Source: Harmothoe impar
Taxonomy: Eukaryota; Annelida; Polychaeta; Phyllodocida; Polynoidae
Length of the DNA stretch: 64,000 nucleotides
Assembly (NCBI GenBank): GCA_947462335.1
Contig: OX381717.1
Span: forward strand, 47,473,523 to 47,537,522
Direction of reading: 5' to 3'
Shown: positions 11,101 through 20,280 of the stretch, in pieces
Numbering within the stretch: position 1 is the first letter of the stretch
Layout: the number at the start of each line of letters is the position of its first letter
The notes under the pieces: generated by a model
Databases searched by the model: none
What the model saw: the letters and a program-made list of their open reading frames with translations, nothing else
Told to the model about the DNA's origin: nothing
Position numbers and translations under genes: made by a program

Positions 11101-14100
11101 GGTCATTGACCCCAAGGGAAAAAGCTATGAGTCGCGGCACGAGCGAGTGTAAGTAAAAGTTATTTTATACAATACACCATTTAACCCATTAAGGACGGGG
11201 TAATACCTCAATACTTTGTGATCATTTTGTCGTTGTGATGCACTAGAGGAGCAACAGCGAGTAACTCGCCAGTGTTGGTTTGGTGCATCATTTGGTGCTT
11301 CGATAACACATTAACCTGCAAGTTTAATAAAAGTGTAAAAAGTAGCAAAATGTGGTATTTATAAAAATGTTGTTCATGTAGAGTTACTCAATTCATGGTA
11401 TTCATGGCGACTAGCTGTTTTAATTTTAGACGAATGAGATAATTTCCTCCATTCACTGCAGAATTATTAGGGTGCATTGCTTATCTCGCCAGTACTAGCT
11501 TAAGCCATGGCCGCGCTCACAGGGCAATGAGCTTGACCCTTATTTATAAGAGTATTTCGTTCTTTTTTTTCAGAATCCACTCAATAGTCCTGGTGGTAGA
11601 ATCGATTCTGTTCGGTCTCTTCGTTATCGCCATCGGCTGTGATCAGGTAGGCATGATGTATTACAGCGAATTTCAGAAACAAACCGTGCGGGTTATAAAA
11701 ACAAAGTACCATGTTTGGGGTGCGGGTTATGCTAGAGTTCTTGGAAGTATTCCACAGATAACAATACTGAGGGGGGCTAACGACTTTCAACGCCTCAAAG
11801 TTGAGACCTGTTTTCTTGGTCGGGGAGGGGGGGGGGGGGAGGGGGGATTTCATCTATTGCAGTTAGGGTACCTGCCCTGAAGAATAAAACGGCTTCATCC
11901 CCTAAGGAAACGAGTATTGTTTGTTATGCTTTCTAAATTCTGTTTAACTAATGACTTTGGCTCCGGTCTCAGATGCAGGCCATCTTCACAGACGAGACGG
12001 CGGTAGAGCAGGTGCAGCGACGCGGGCCGCACCGACCACGCAAACCTCGCATGAAGCTGCTCTCTGAAGTCTTTGGACGTGGTAGGCGTACTCCTCACTC
12101 TTATTTACTATGCTTAAGTCGTGGAAGGGCCGTATTCAATGCCCTCCCCCCCCCCCCCCATTGAATACAATGTGTCTGTATTCAATGGGGTAAGAAGAAG
12201 TTGTTTTTCATTCATTAAATGGCTTCAAACAAAAGAAATTAACACAAATGCCAACTACTTTGATACTGCTCTGATGTATTTCACTCGTGGGGGCTGGGGC
12301 GCATCCCACTCAGCCTGAGGCTTTGTGGGATACTGCCCCAGCGCCCACGAGTAAAATACATCAGAAACGGTATCAAAAAGCTTTGGCATTTGTCTATATA
12401 TACAGCAGGGATCAATGTCTTACAAGTTTTCCCTGATTTCAAGTCTTTATAAGTCTCGAAGACCTGTACTTGACTATAGAAGGCCTTTATTCAGGGGCCT
12501 CTATCTGAACATTTGGTCACTTTCAACCCTGTTACAGGCTCAGATTACATCTTGTTACATGGTTAAAACTATTGGTATTATAAACAGAGATGTAAATGCT
12601 CAGGGATTTCCTTGAAAATAGGGATTTCAAAGATCATTCCGCTGTTTAAATATATACTGAAAATAGCGGTTTAAGGGTAATTGAGTACCCTTTCAGGGAT
12701 TTTCTGGATACCCAACTTACATCTCTGTATAAAGTAAATGCCTCTTAAATCAACAAAAGGACAGAGGACCGCGACATTTCCTACTTCTATAGCAATTTCT
12801 TACTTTTTTTTGCTGGAATTTCTGTCTTTAATTACATAAATTCCCCACCAAAATTCTTAGATTTCCACCGCTTTATCGACTAGGGAATGGCAAATCTCTT
12901 AAAGTTAAAAGTGACAAAGTAAAAGATATCGGCATACTACCACTTTAGATATCCATATTTTGACGACGTTTTCCGCTATGGGTGCTACAGCATAGGACGG
13001 CAGGTTGGGGGTAAAAAGTGGAAGGGTCCAGTCTAGAAGGAAAGGGCTTGGATCCAAATCATACTGTCATTTCCTTAATAATCGGTATAGAAATTTGGGA
13101 CAAAGTACATAAAATACTAGAAATACCCCTCTATTCATAGCAACAATAGCATTTGATAAATTTATATTATTTACTTATGTTTTGGATGTTTTTAGATATG
13201 AATTACGGGAGGGTCCCAATGTGAGTAGTATAGTGAAAGTAGGGTTTGCTTCAGGCAATGTATTAAAAGTGCTATTCGTCTGATTGACTGAAAGTATAGC
13301 CATATGTAGGCTAACCTTCCAGTTCCCTATAGGGAAATGAGGTATAGAAACGACGTTTGACGACGATTGACGACGATGTGGTTACCTGTGGGACCCTAGT
13401 GTTGTGGGACCTCCATGTTGATAAATAAAGCCAAATAGATGAGTAGAGTAGATAGGTGAATACTAGTGTCCCACAGGTAACCCTGCGGGGCTACCTTGTT
13501 TTTTAAGAGGCATTCTAGTAGTACACAAATTAAATAGAAGTCAGCCAATTTACTACTAAATAAAGGTGACAGCTGACTCTATCTTTAGTAAAGTAGAAGC
13601 CAGAATCTCCTTATTTAGTAGTAAATTGACCCCATTCTATTTGATATTGTATATATCTTTATCTGTCTAGTTTTATATATATGAATACTGACCATTTACA
13701 CGGCATATATATACAGCTTGAAATGGATACCTATAGATATAGTTATCCATATTACTGGTATTATTAGAAATATACCTCACTTACCTCTATACTGCTGAAT
13801 AAAGTGAAATATGCCATTTAATTTGTAGTAAAATGACCTCGCTTAGGATAGAGGTAAGGGAGAAGTCAGGACCATTCCAGTACTAAATACAGGGTATATT
13901 GCTCTTTATTAGACGGTGCCATTAATCTTTTTAGTGTTGTATCTTTATAGAGAATGGCACCTTCTTTACTAGTCACTGAGGTCTGATCCTGGATCTAGGC
14001 GGTTTGGTCATCTAAGTGGTCAAATTGCACATTGATGCAAACTCCTTTTGAGATTTTCAGTGTCATCATTGTGTGCACAACATGTATATCTATCTGGACA

Positions 14101-17100
14101 TGTTTTCAAAAGTTGACATTTCAATTAAGTTTTTGGTGACATTCAGTGTTTTGTAGTAAAAAATGGCGTAATTCTCTGTTATAGCACTGAATTGAATGGG
14201 GAGCTTTTTCTGCACTAACACTTTAAGGAATTCCATTTTATGCATACTTTGCAAATAGATATCATCTATTTGTTCAGACATCATGTAGATGAGATTCACC
14301 GGAAGTACATAGTGTGAAAATGAAATAAATATTTTAATTATCTTTATAGTAAGGAATTCAGATCCTTAGATCACCATTGCTTTAGGGCGGGATTCCTAGA
14401 CTTGTTTGTGCAAAATTCATGGTTGTTGAGTCGGAACGGTGAGTAGGCAAGTCTGGCAGGCCTCCCTGCCCCCCCCCCCCCTGCCTAGCCTTTCACCCCC
14501 CCCCCCCCCAATCACACACGCATCACACACACACACACACACACACACTGCCCCAGATCAACAGCGCAGACATTTACATGTATATTTACCCCCCCCCCCC
14601 CTCCCACCCACCTCATTTACTGACCTCGGCTGACCATTCCCGTTTCTGGACACGGCCAGTCACCTCATGCCGCTATTAAAGGCTATAATTAGAGGTTCAT
14701 TGAGCCGTGTACCCGGGGGGGGGCACTGAGGTATAGTTTGGATAACAACTGCCGCACCTCTCTCAGGAGCGGTAGCGGTGGGTTTACAGAGAGGATGAAA
14801 AGTAGGAGCGGTCAGCCCTTCTTACAATGGAAAGAAGGGGTGGTGACCCCCCCCCCCCTCCCCCTTATGAATAGGGGCCTTAATGCAGGTTTCCTGTGTT
14901 TATATAGCAATATTGGAACACAAACATGTTTCTGATTGTTATTTAGGTGCTAATTGGTAAGTTTGCCATTGTTATGTCTGAGACCTGATGCTCAAAGCAG
15001 AGGGACTTAGATATAATTTGACCTGTTTAGGGGGCGGTCACTCCAATAATCTCCCTTAGTATGAAAAAGGAGGGGCGGTCAGTGACCCCCTCAGCTCCCC
15101 CAGCTTAAAAATGGGGGGCTGTACCGCGGCAGTTGCCACTCACCAACATAGAGTCAGTGCCCCCCCCCGGGGCCGTGTACCAGCCGCCCAGGTCAGCAGG
15201 AGAGTGTTGTGACGATCCTATACCTCTCAGGCCGCTAAGGCTATAATTAGAGGCTCATTGAGCCGTGTACCAGCCGCCCAGGTCAGTAGGAGAGTGTTGT
15301 GACGATCCTATACCTCTCAGGCCGCTAAGGCTATAATTAGAGGCTCATTGAGCCGTGTACCAGCCGCCCAGGTCAGTAGGAGAGTGTTGTGACGATCCTA
15401 TACCTCTCAGGCCGCTAAGGCTATATATAATTAGAGGCTCATTGAGCCGTGTACCAGCCGCCCAGGTCAGCAGGAGAGTGTTGTGACGATCCTATACCTC
15501 TCAGGCCACCAGCCAGAGCACAGATATGTATTTTATAATGCAATGGCACCGTCTCCAAGTATACAGAATTGTTACTATAAAAATGATATAAAATGAAATG
15601 CTATCATATTTTAGTAAAAATAGAGGTGAGGGAGAAATCAGGGCCACTCTAGTACTAAATAAAGGGTATATTGTTCTTTACTTAGTGGAGTAGAATAAAG
15701 TGAGAAGTCAGGATCGTTCTGCTACTAGATAAAGGGTATATTGCTCTTTATTTAGTAGAATAGAAGTAAGGGAACATCAGGACCGTTGTGGTACTAAATA
15801 AAGGGTATATTGAGCTTTATTTAGTCGAATAGAAGTAAGGGGGAAGTCAGGACCGTTCTGCTACTAAATAAAGGGCATATTGCTCTTTATTTAGTAGAAT
15901 AGAAGTAAGAGAATGTCAGGACCGTTTTAGTACTAAATAAAGGGTATATTGAGCTTTATTTATTCGAATAGAAGTAAGGGAGAAGTCGGGACCGTTCTGC
16001 TACTAAATAAAGGGCATATTGCTCTTTATTTAGTAGAATAGAAGTAAGGGAACGTCAGGACCGTTTTAGTACTAAATAAAGGGTATATTGAGCTTTATTT
16101 AGTCGAATAGAAGTAAGGAGGAAGTCAGGACCGTTCTGCTACTAAATAAAGGGCATATTGCTCTTTATTTAGTAGAATAAAAGGAAGGGAGAAGTCAGGA
16201 CCGTTCTGCTACTAAATAAAGGGCATATTGCTCTTTATTTAGTAGAATAGAAGTAAGGGAACGTCAGGACGTTTTTAGTACTAAATAAAGGGTATATTGA
16301 GCTTTATTTAGTAGATTCTAAGAATAGAAGTAAGGGATAAGTCTGGACCGTTCTGCTACTAAATAAAGGGCATATTGCTCTGCTCTTTATTTAGTAGAAT
16401 AGAAGTAGGGGAGCGTCAGGACCATTTTAGTACTAAATAAAGGGTATATTGAGCTTTATTTAGTCGAATAGAAGTAAGGGGGAAGTCAGGACCGTTCTGC
16501 TACTAAATAAAGGGCATATTGCTCTTTATTTAGCAGAATAGAAGTAAGGGAACGTCAGGACCGTTTTAGTACTAAATAAAGGGTATATTGAGCTTTATTT
16601 AGTAGAATAGAAGTAAGGGAGAAGTCAGGACCGTTCTGCTACTAAATAAAGGGCATATTGCTCTTTATTTAGGCCAAAAAAAAAAAGGTTTGTTTCAGGT
16701 CACCCGACCGACCCTATCTAAACAGGGCCGACCCTACGTTTTTTTTATGCAATTTTGAAGGAATTTTTATGTTTTTATACATTTTTGGGGTCATTTTAGG
16801 TTTACACAATTTTGGAAAAAAAATTCCCCATTTTTACACTTTTCTGGGTCAATTTTAGAGGGAAATCAAAAAAAAAAAAGTTAAAAAAAATAAAAAAATC
16901 CGACCTACCGACCCTAGTGTTTCTCCCTATGTTACCTGAAACAAAACTTTTTTTTTATTTGGCCTTAGTAGAAGAGAATAAAGGGAAGTGCCAGGATCCT
17001 AGCTTTCAACAGGTAACCCTGTGGGGCTACCTTCTTTTCTGAGAGATGGGTAACATACACCCTACACCCCTAGAAGCACATGAATCAAGAGGTCCATTTA

Positions 17101-17972
17101 CTAGGGTACCCCTGGCTTCTCCTTTACTAAGGAAAGGCTCAGCTGTCACCTTTATTTAGTAGTAAATTGGACGACTCCCATTTAATTTGTGTACTACATG
17201 TACGAGGATACTCTCTAGGAAACAGGGTAGCTCCGTTGGGTTACCTGTGTAACCCTAGTATTCTCCCTTAGCTCTATGCTACTAAATAAAGCCGAATAGA
17301 TGAGTAGACCAGAGAAGGTGAATAATAGGGATCCACAGGTAACCCTGCGGGGCTACCTTGTTTTCTAAGAGGTATTCTTGTAGTACACAAATTAAATAGA
17401 AGTTAGCCAATTTACTACTAAATAAAGGTGGCAGCTAACCCTTTCTTTAGTACAGTGGAAGCCAGAGTCCTCATATTTAGTATTAAATTGACCCACTTCT
17501 ATTTGATAGTGTATATATATGAGGGGGTTTCAGCTTATCTATAGATATATGAATACTGTCCAAGATGGATACCTGTAATTATAAGTATCCATGGGCCATT
17601 TACACAGCATTTATACAGCTTGAAATGGATACCTAAAGATATAGGTATCCATATTACTGGTAGTAATACTACTCCCCGCACACACATAGACTTGTATTGC
17701 TTATGTCCTAACTGTACTGCCCCCTGGTGGAAGTGTGGTGTACTGCTAAGAGGGTGGTTCCAGTTGTACAGTACAGGGATTCGTGTTTTCACCAACCCCG
17801 TGTGGAGACCCAAAGTGGTAGTATGCCAAGATATAATATATAATAATAATTTCTTTAATGCATTGTACATATGCCTGCTCTCTTGCATCCCCCAGGCCCA
17901 GCGGCGATGTGGATGTGCCCGATCCAGTTCAGTTCTCCCAAACCGGAGCCGGGCGAGGACTACACGGTATGA
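8149..17972 (+). CDS. DHHC palmitoyltransferase, ZDHHC3/7-like (5' partial)
   Basis: A membrane enzyme that transfers palmitate to protein cysteines, in this subfamily usually at the Golgi (family knowledge). Seven exons with GT-AG borders and matching phases give about 227 residues: 8149-8308, 9938-10050, 10682-10743, 11058-11148, 11574-11646, 11973-12081 and 17896-17972. In order they encode a membrane segment ([20 protein letters not shown]) with the DPG motif (SDPGIVPLP), the cysteine-rich domain with [13 protein letters not shown] and the catalytic [19 protein letters not shown], two more membrane segments, and the TDETAVEQ (TTxE-like) motif. The tail ends PEPGEDYTV before TGA at 17970. 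Human ZDHHC3/7 end in a similar place, supporting this stop. About 70-100 N-terminal residues are missing and no exon for them was found upstream in the window. The same frame is open beyond the stop (separate entry). Confidence 0.92.
8371..8600. repeat. intronic transposon fragments
   Basis: Within intron 8309-9937. A left end like the 297-524 family (TACCGTAGAATCTTGCGTAT) starts at about 8371. A decayed TTAA hairpin-family copy ('ggtgcatcatgcc', 'gtgcatcaacccc', 'aacgcagccc') follows at 8440-8560. The rest of this intron, including a 71-codon open frame at 8728-8943, shows nothing recognisable. Confidence 0.55.
10061..10370. mobile_element. TTAA hairpin-family copy split by a second MITE
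   Basis: A left end TTAACCCTTTAAGCACTGCA at 10060 is separated from family interior ('gatgctttaatgcagccc', 'gcgagtaactcgcc', 'tgcattcatgcatcat') by an AGAGATGCCACT-family element at 10090-10246. The order of insertion is therefore readable. It lies in intron 10051-10681. A stray copy of part of the DHHC exon coding (cgtcgcatggaccaccattg) follows at 10380-10399. Confidence 0.6.
11182..11310. repeat. partial TTAA hairpin-family copy
   Basis: Intron 11149-11573 carries TTAACCCATTAAGGACGGGG, then 'gcgagtaactcgcc' and 'ttggtgcatcat'. It is truncated compared with 47755-48004. Confidence 0.55.
12246..12391. repeat. fold-back element in intron
   Basis: Arms 12246-12291 and 12344-12391 are inverted copies with several mismatches (CTGATGTATTT... 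and ...AAATACATCAG; CACTCGTGGG and CCCACGAGT). An inner GC-rich stem (GGGGCTGGGGC / GCCCCAGCGCC) continues the pairing. Same architecture as 1362-1498. Confidence 0.7.
12770..12899. repeat. decayed AGAGATGCCACT-family MITE
   Basis: 'cgacatttcctacttct', 'tgctggaatttct' and 'gggaatggcaaatctctt' follow the family order with altered ends. Confidence 0.5.
13379..13765 (+). repeat. left copy of a long intronic direct repeat
   Basis: This segment recurs at 17235-17670 in the same orientation, at an estimated 85-90 percent identity across the 'ggtaaccctgcggggctacc' to 'ggtatccatattactgg' span. Within it GGTTACCTGTGGGAC (13379) and GTCCCACAGGTAACC (13470) form a perfect 15-bp inverted pair. The repeats bracket the satellite and insertions of the intron. 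Confidence 0.7.
13766..14659. other. intron stretch with low-complexity runs
   Basis: Part of intron 12082-17895. A decayed satellite hairpin lies at about 13880-13915, and several C runs and a CA microsatellite (14520-14549) follow. No coding was recognised. Confidence 0.5.
14712..15171. mobile_element. hAT-like element with poly(G) termini, second copy
   Basis: Starts CCCGGGGGGGGGCACTGA and ends TCAGTGC, a C run, then GGG. A perfect 8-bp target duplication GCCGTGTA lies at 14704-14711 and 15172-15179. It is about 460 bases, like the 455-base copy at 788-1242, but with different interior sequence. It is inserted in the first unit of the 90-bp tandem array. Confidence 0.85.
15180..15508 (+). 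repeat. 90-bp tandem repeat, about 4 units
   Basis: Units contain 'ggtcagtaggagagtgttgtg', 'cctatacctctcaggccgc' and 'aggctcattgagccgtgta'. They start near 15180, 15270, 15360 and 15454 and are almost identical; the third carries a 4-bp insertion. A partial first unit at 14665-14711 is cut off by the hAT-like insertion. Confidence 0.85.
15640..16671 (+). repeat. hairpin satellite with alternating A/B units
   Basis: About fifteen units of roughly 69-70 bases alternate between two types, so the true period is about 140 bases. Each unit holds a stem-loop. In A units CTACTAAATAAAG pairs perfectly with CTTTATTTAGTAG across an 11-base loop; B units have an 11-bp stem with ACTAAATAAAG / CTTTATTTAGT. 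The text between stems differs by type (accgttctg against accgtttta). It is intronic and non-coding. Confidence 0.85.
16672..16964. mobile_element. PIF/Harbinger-like MITE with TTA target duplication
   Basis: Starts GGCC followed by an A run and GGTTTGTTTCAGGT; ends ACCTGAAACAAAACT, a T run and GGCC. TTA is duplicated at 16669-16671 and 16965-16967. It split the last satellite unit, which resumes as 'ttagtag'. About 293 bases and A/T-rich, with GACCGACCC words near both ends. Confidence 0.8.
17095..17510. repeat. large imperfect inverted repeat
   Basis: 17095-17275 reads as the reverse complement of 17300-17510 in long blocks, including AATTTACTACTAAATAAAGG against its complement and ACACAAATTAAAT against ATTTAATTTGTGT. 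Together with the direct repeat shared with 13379-13765, this suggests an old fold-back element whose inside expanded into the satellite. Confidence 0.6.
17235..17670 (+). repeat. right copy of the long intronic direct repeat
   Basis: Counterpart of 13379-13765. It ends with the same 'acagcttgaaatggatacct...ggtatccatattactggta' phrase, which also contains an inverted GGATACCT/AGGTATCC pair. Confidence 0.7.
17717..17730 (-). promoter_or_regulatory. CTCF-consensus-like site
   Basis: On the minus strand this reads CCACCAGGGGGCAG, an exact match to the well-known bilaterian CTCF core. It lies 165 bases before the last coding exon of the palmitoyltransferase. Occupancy is unknown. Confidence 0.45.
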
Positions 17973-18673
17973 CAGGAGGGGGCGGCAGCACCTGCAGCGT
18001 CTACCACACCAGCAGACAGGTACCACTTACTTCATACTTAACCCTTTAACCCTTTAAGGATAGCATCATGCCTTAATGCATCATACCCTTGGTCGTCATG
18101 ATGCACAAATGCAGCCTCGGCGAGTAACTCGCTGGTGCTACATTGGTGCATCATGCCAACCCTCCGGGAATGTCTCAACCCCGGAGGGTAAGCATGATGC
18201 TTGAATGCAGCAGTGGCAAGTTACATGCCAGAGCTGGCAAGTTACATGCCAGGGCTGCACTCATGCATCATGACGACTCTACTCTGCACAGTTGATGCAC
18301 TGACAAAGCGTCGGCATGATACATCAATGCCCATCCTTTACAGCGTCTGAGACGCTGCTGACATAAAATACTATAGATATATTTTTCATTGAAATGTCTT
18401 GAAAATTAATAATTATGACTGAAAAGATCAAAAATATTTGATAAAAAGGTAAAAATTGATAATGCAGGTACTAATTACTCCTCAAATTACTTTTTTTTTT
18501 TTTTTTAAAGATAATGCATGAAATCAATTTAGGCTCTTTTATATTACAGCGCCTCAGAGGCTGCCGATAGCCCGGTCACTCCTACCTCGGCCAGCACCCC
18601 CTCCACACACATCATCATTGATGAGACGGCCTCCTCTCCACCATCACAAGCGCCCGCACCGGTCGCTGTGTAG
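17973..18673 (+). other. in-frame extension after the UGA stop (candidate readthrough)
   Basis: After TGA at 17970-17972 the frame stays open to a GT donor at 18020, leaving two bases (AG). The next acceptor gives C at 18550, making a serine codon, and the frame runs on to TAG at 18671. The 56 residues are rich in A, S, T and P (QEGAAAPAASTTPAD, then SASEAADSPVTPTSASTP and HIIIDETASSPPS). The stop lies 47 bases before the exon junction, just under the usual 50-55-base limit for nonsense-mediated decay. It could be readthrough coding, or a spliced 3' UTR that is open by chance. Confidence 0.4.
18038..18345. mobile_element. TTAA hairpin-family copy in the 3' intron
   Basis: Starts TTAACCCTTTAACCCTTTAA. 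It contains the family hairpins, 'tgatgcaccaatgcagcc' / 'gctacattggtgcatcat' around GCGAGTAACTCGC, a second stem CCCTCCGGG...CCCCGGAGGG, and a partly duplicated third block. The right end is decayed. Confidence 0.75.
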
Positions 18674-19350
18674 CAGGCTCGAGGAAGCGCAAGTATCGTC
18701 GTGGAAGTTGAGAACAACTGTTAATATGAGAGTAGCATTATCACCCACTAGTGGTACGTCGTCTAGATATAATACCGGTGTCCAACCCAAATCCGCTGAC
18801 TATGATAATGGCCCCAAGTATGCTCTGTCTCTGATGATCTCGCACGCCACGATTCTCATGGTGAATTGAGGAAAAACTTAGTATTATGGTCATATTAATG
18901 AAAGGTTATTGTGGTTATTATTATCATGAAATATGGATATCTTTGTGTGGTATGAAAGTTATTGGTACCCGAGGAATAGCTTATGGAATTGAACAAAAGG
19001 CTTTTGATACTGGAATGTATGTAGATTAAAATAGACAGATCTGACTCTCCCTATATGGACAGATAGGTAGGCCCCTCATCATAAGTGGAATGAGAAATGT
19101 CCAAATGAAGCATTAGTTGACTTGTCAGATAGTCACCGTTCAAATTTAACTGTACATGGTTTTAGATGTTATGTGGTTCGTCCCGCACAGATTTCATGAG
19201 TTCTCGTCAGTCACGCTTTCAATATAGGGTAAAGCTAAACAGATTACTCAATTTATTCCTCTTTCCTCTGGAGAAGAATTCAGGGCGCGTGCAGAGCAAA
19301 CATATTATCACCCATTCAGCTGGATTGTCAGTATCCCTATCTGTATCATG

Positions 19351-19534
19351 TGACGTCAGTACAAGTATGTCATGTGACGTGTACAAGTATGTCATGTTAC
19401 GTCATGTGACGTCAGTACGTCATATGACGTCAGTACAAGTATGTCATGTGACGTCAGTACGTCTTGTGACATCAGTACATCCAGTGATGTCAGTGCATTA
19501 TGTGCCGTCGGCACAAGTACGTCATGTGACGTCA
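19351..19534. promoter_or_regulatory. array of CRE palindromes fused to M-box/CLEAR-like motifs
   Basis: Five perfect TGACGTCA palindromes lie at 19351, 19407, 19425, 19449 and 19527, with near copies between. Three (19407, 19449, 19527) are part of GTCATGTGACGTCA and one (19351) has the same minus its first base; this overlaps a CREB/ATF site with an M-box/CLEAR-like GTCATGTGAC. Units are separated by 'gtacaagtat'. It could be an enhancer or a drifting minisatellite. Confidence 0.45.
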
Positions 19535-20104
19535 GTGGGTGTATGTGACGTGACGTCGTGTTGGTTTGCTACTACTCTGGTTGATGTCGCTGGCGAGGGC
19601 TTGGAGCCCTGGGCCCCCCTTATATGTAACCACCCCTGTACATAGACCTTAATACTTACCCCCTGTACAGCTTCAGTTGCCATTATCTATCTCAATACAT
19701 GGAGACAAAATTACGCCGCGCTTATATCATTACATACCTTCTATCTCAATGACCATAGGCCTCATAGCACTCTTTTACACTCTGGGTCAAGATGAGGAAA
19801 GTGTCAACTCTTTATACCCCGATTCTTTTTTTCTAGTTCTGGTAGCATTATCAGTTGGTCGTGAATTCGCCAAATATGTATTGGCGTGAGGTTCCTAAAT
19901 ATACTTTTGTTGAACTAGCATTTCACTAGTCTTTGCCTAGTCAGTCTTCGGACTATTGGTCAAGCTGCATAAGTAGTTATGATGTTTCTAGCTTGTTCTT
20001 TTTCTCGGAATAATATGTTGATTCAGTATTGCTTTGAGGACAGAAAATGATATACTGGCCTGTAAGGCTTGGGACAAGGTTCCCAAATTTTGTCATTAAG
20101 GAAA

Positions 20105-20280
20105 TACCGTATTGGGCATAATAAGCGCAGTGCACAATAGAAATATTCTACACATCTAGTGCTCAAGAGTTAATTGGGCCCAGGATTTGAGATATCTTGG
20201 GTCATTTGATTTAAAACTCGGCCAAAATATAGTGGTGTGCGCTTATTAAAGCATTTCCGCTTATTATACTGGATGCGGTA
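20105..20280. mobile_element. MITE with TACCGTAT...GCTTATTA ends
   Basis: Left TACCGTATTGGGCATAATAA and right TTATTATACTGGATGCGGTA are imperfect inverted copies with GCGC/GTGCGC subterminal words. Same family as 43430-43621. Confidence 0.6.

Noticed and set aside
17970..17972. UGA as a selenocysteine codon
   Set aside because: No SECIS-like element was evident downstream, and the family normally stops here. Plain stop or readthrough is simpler.
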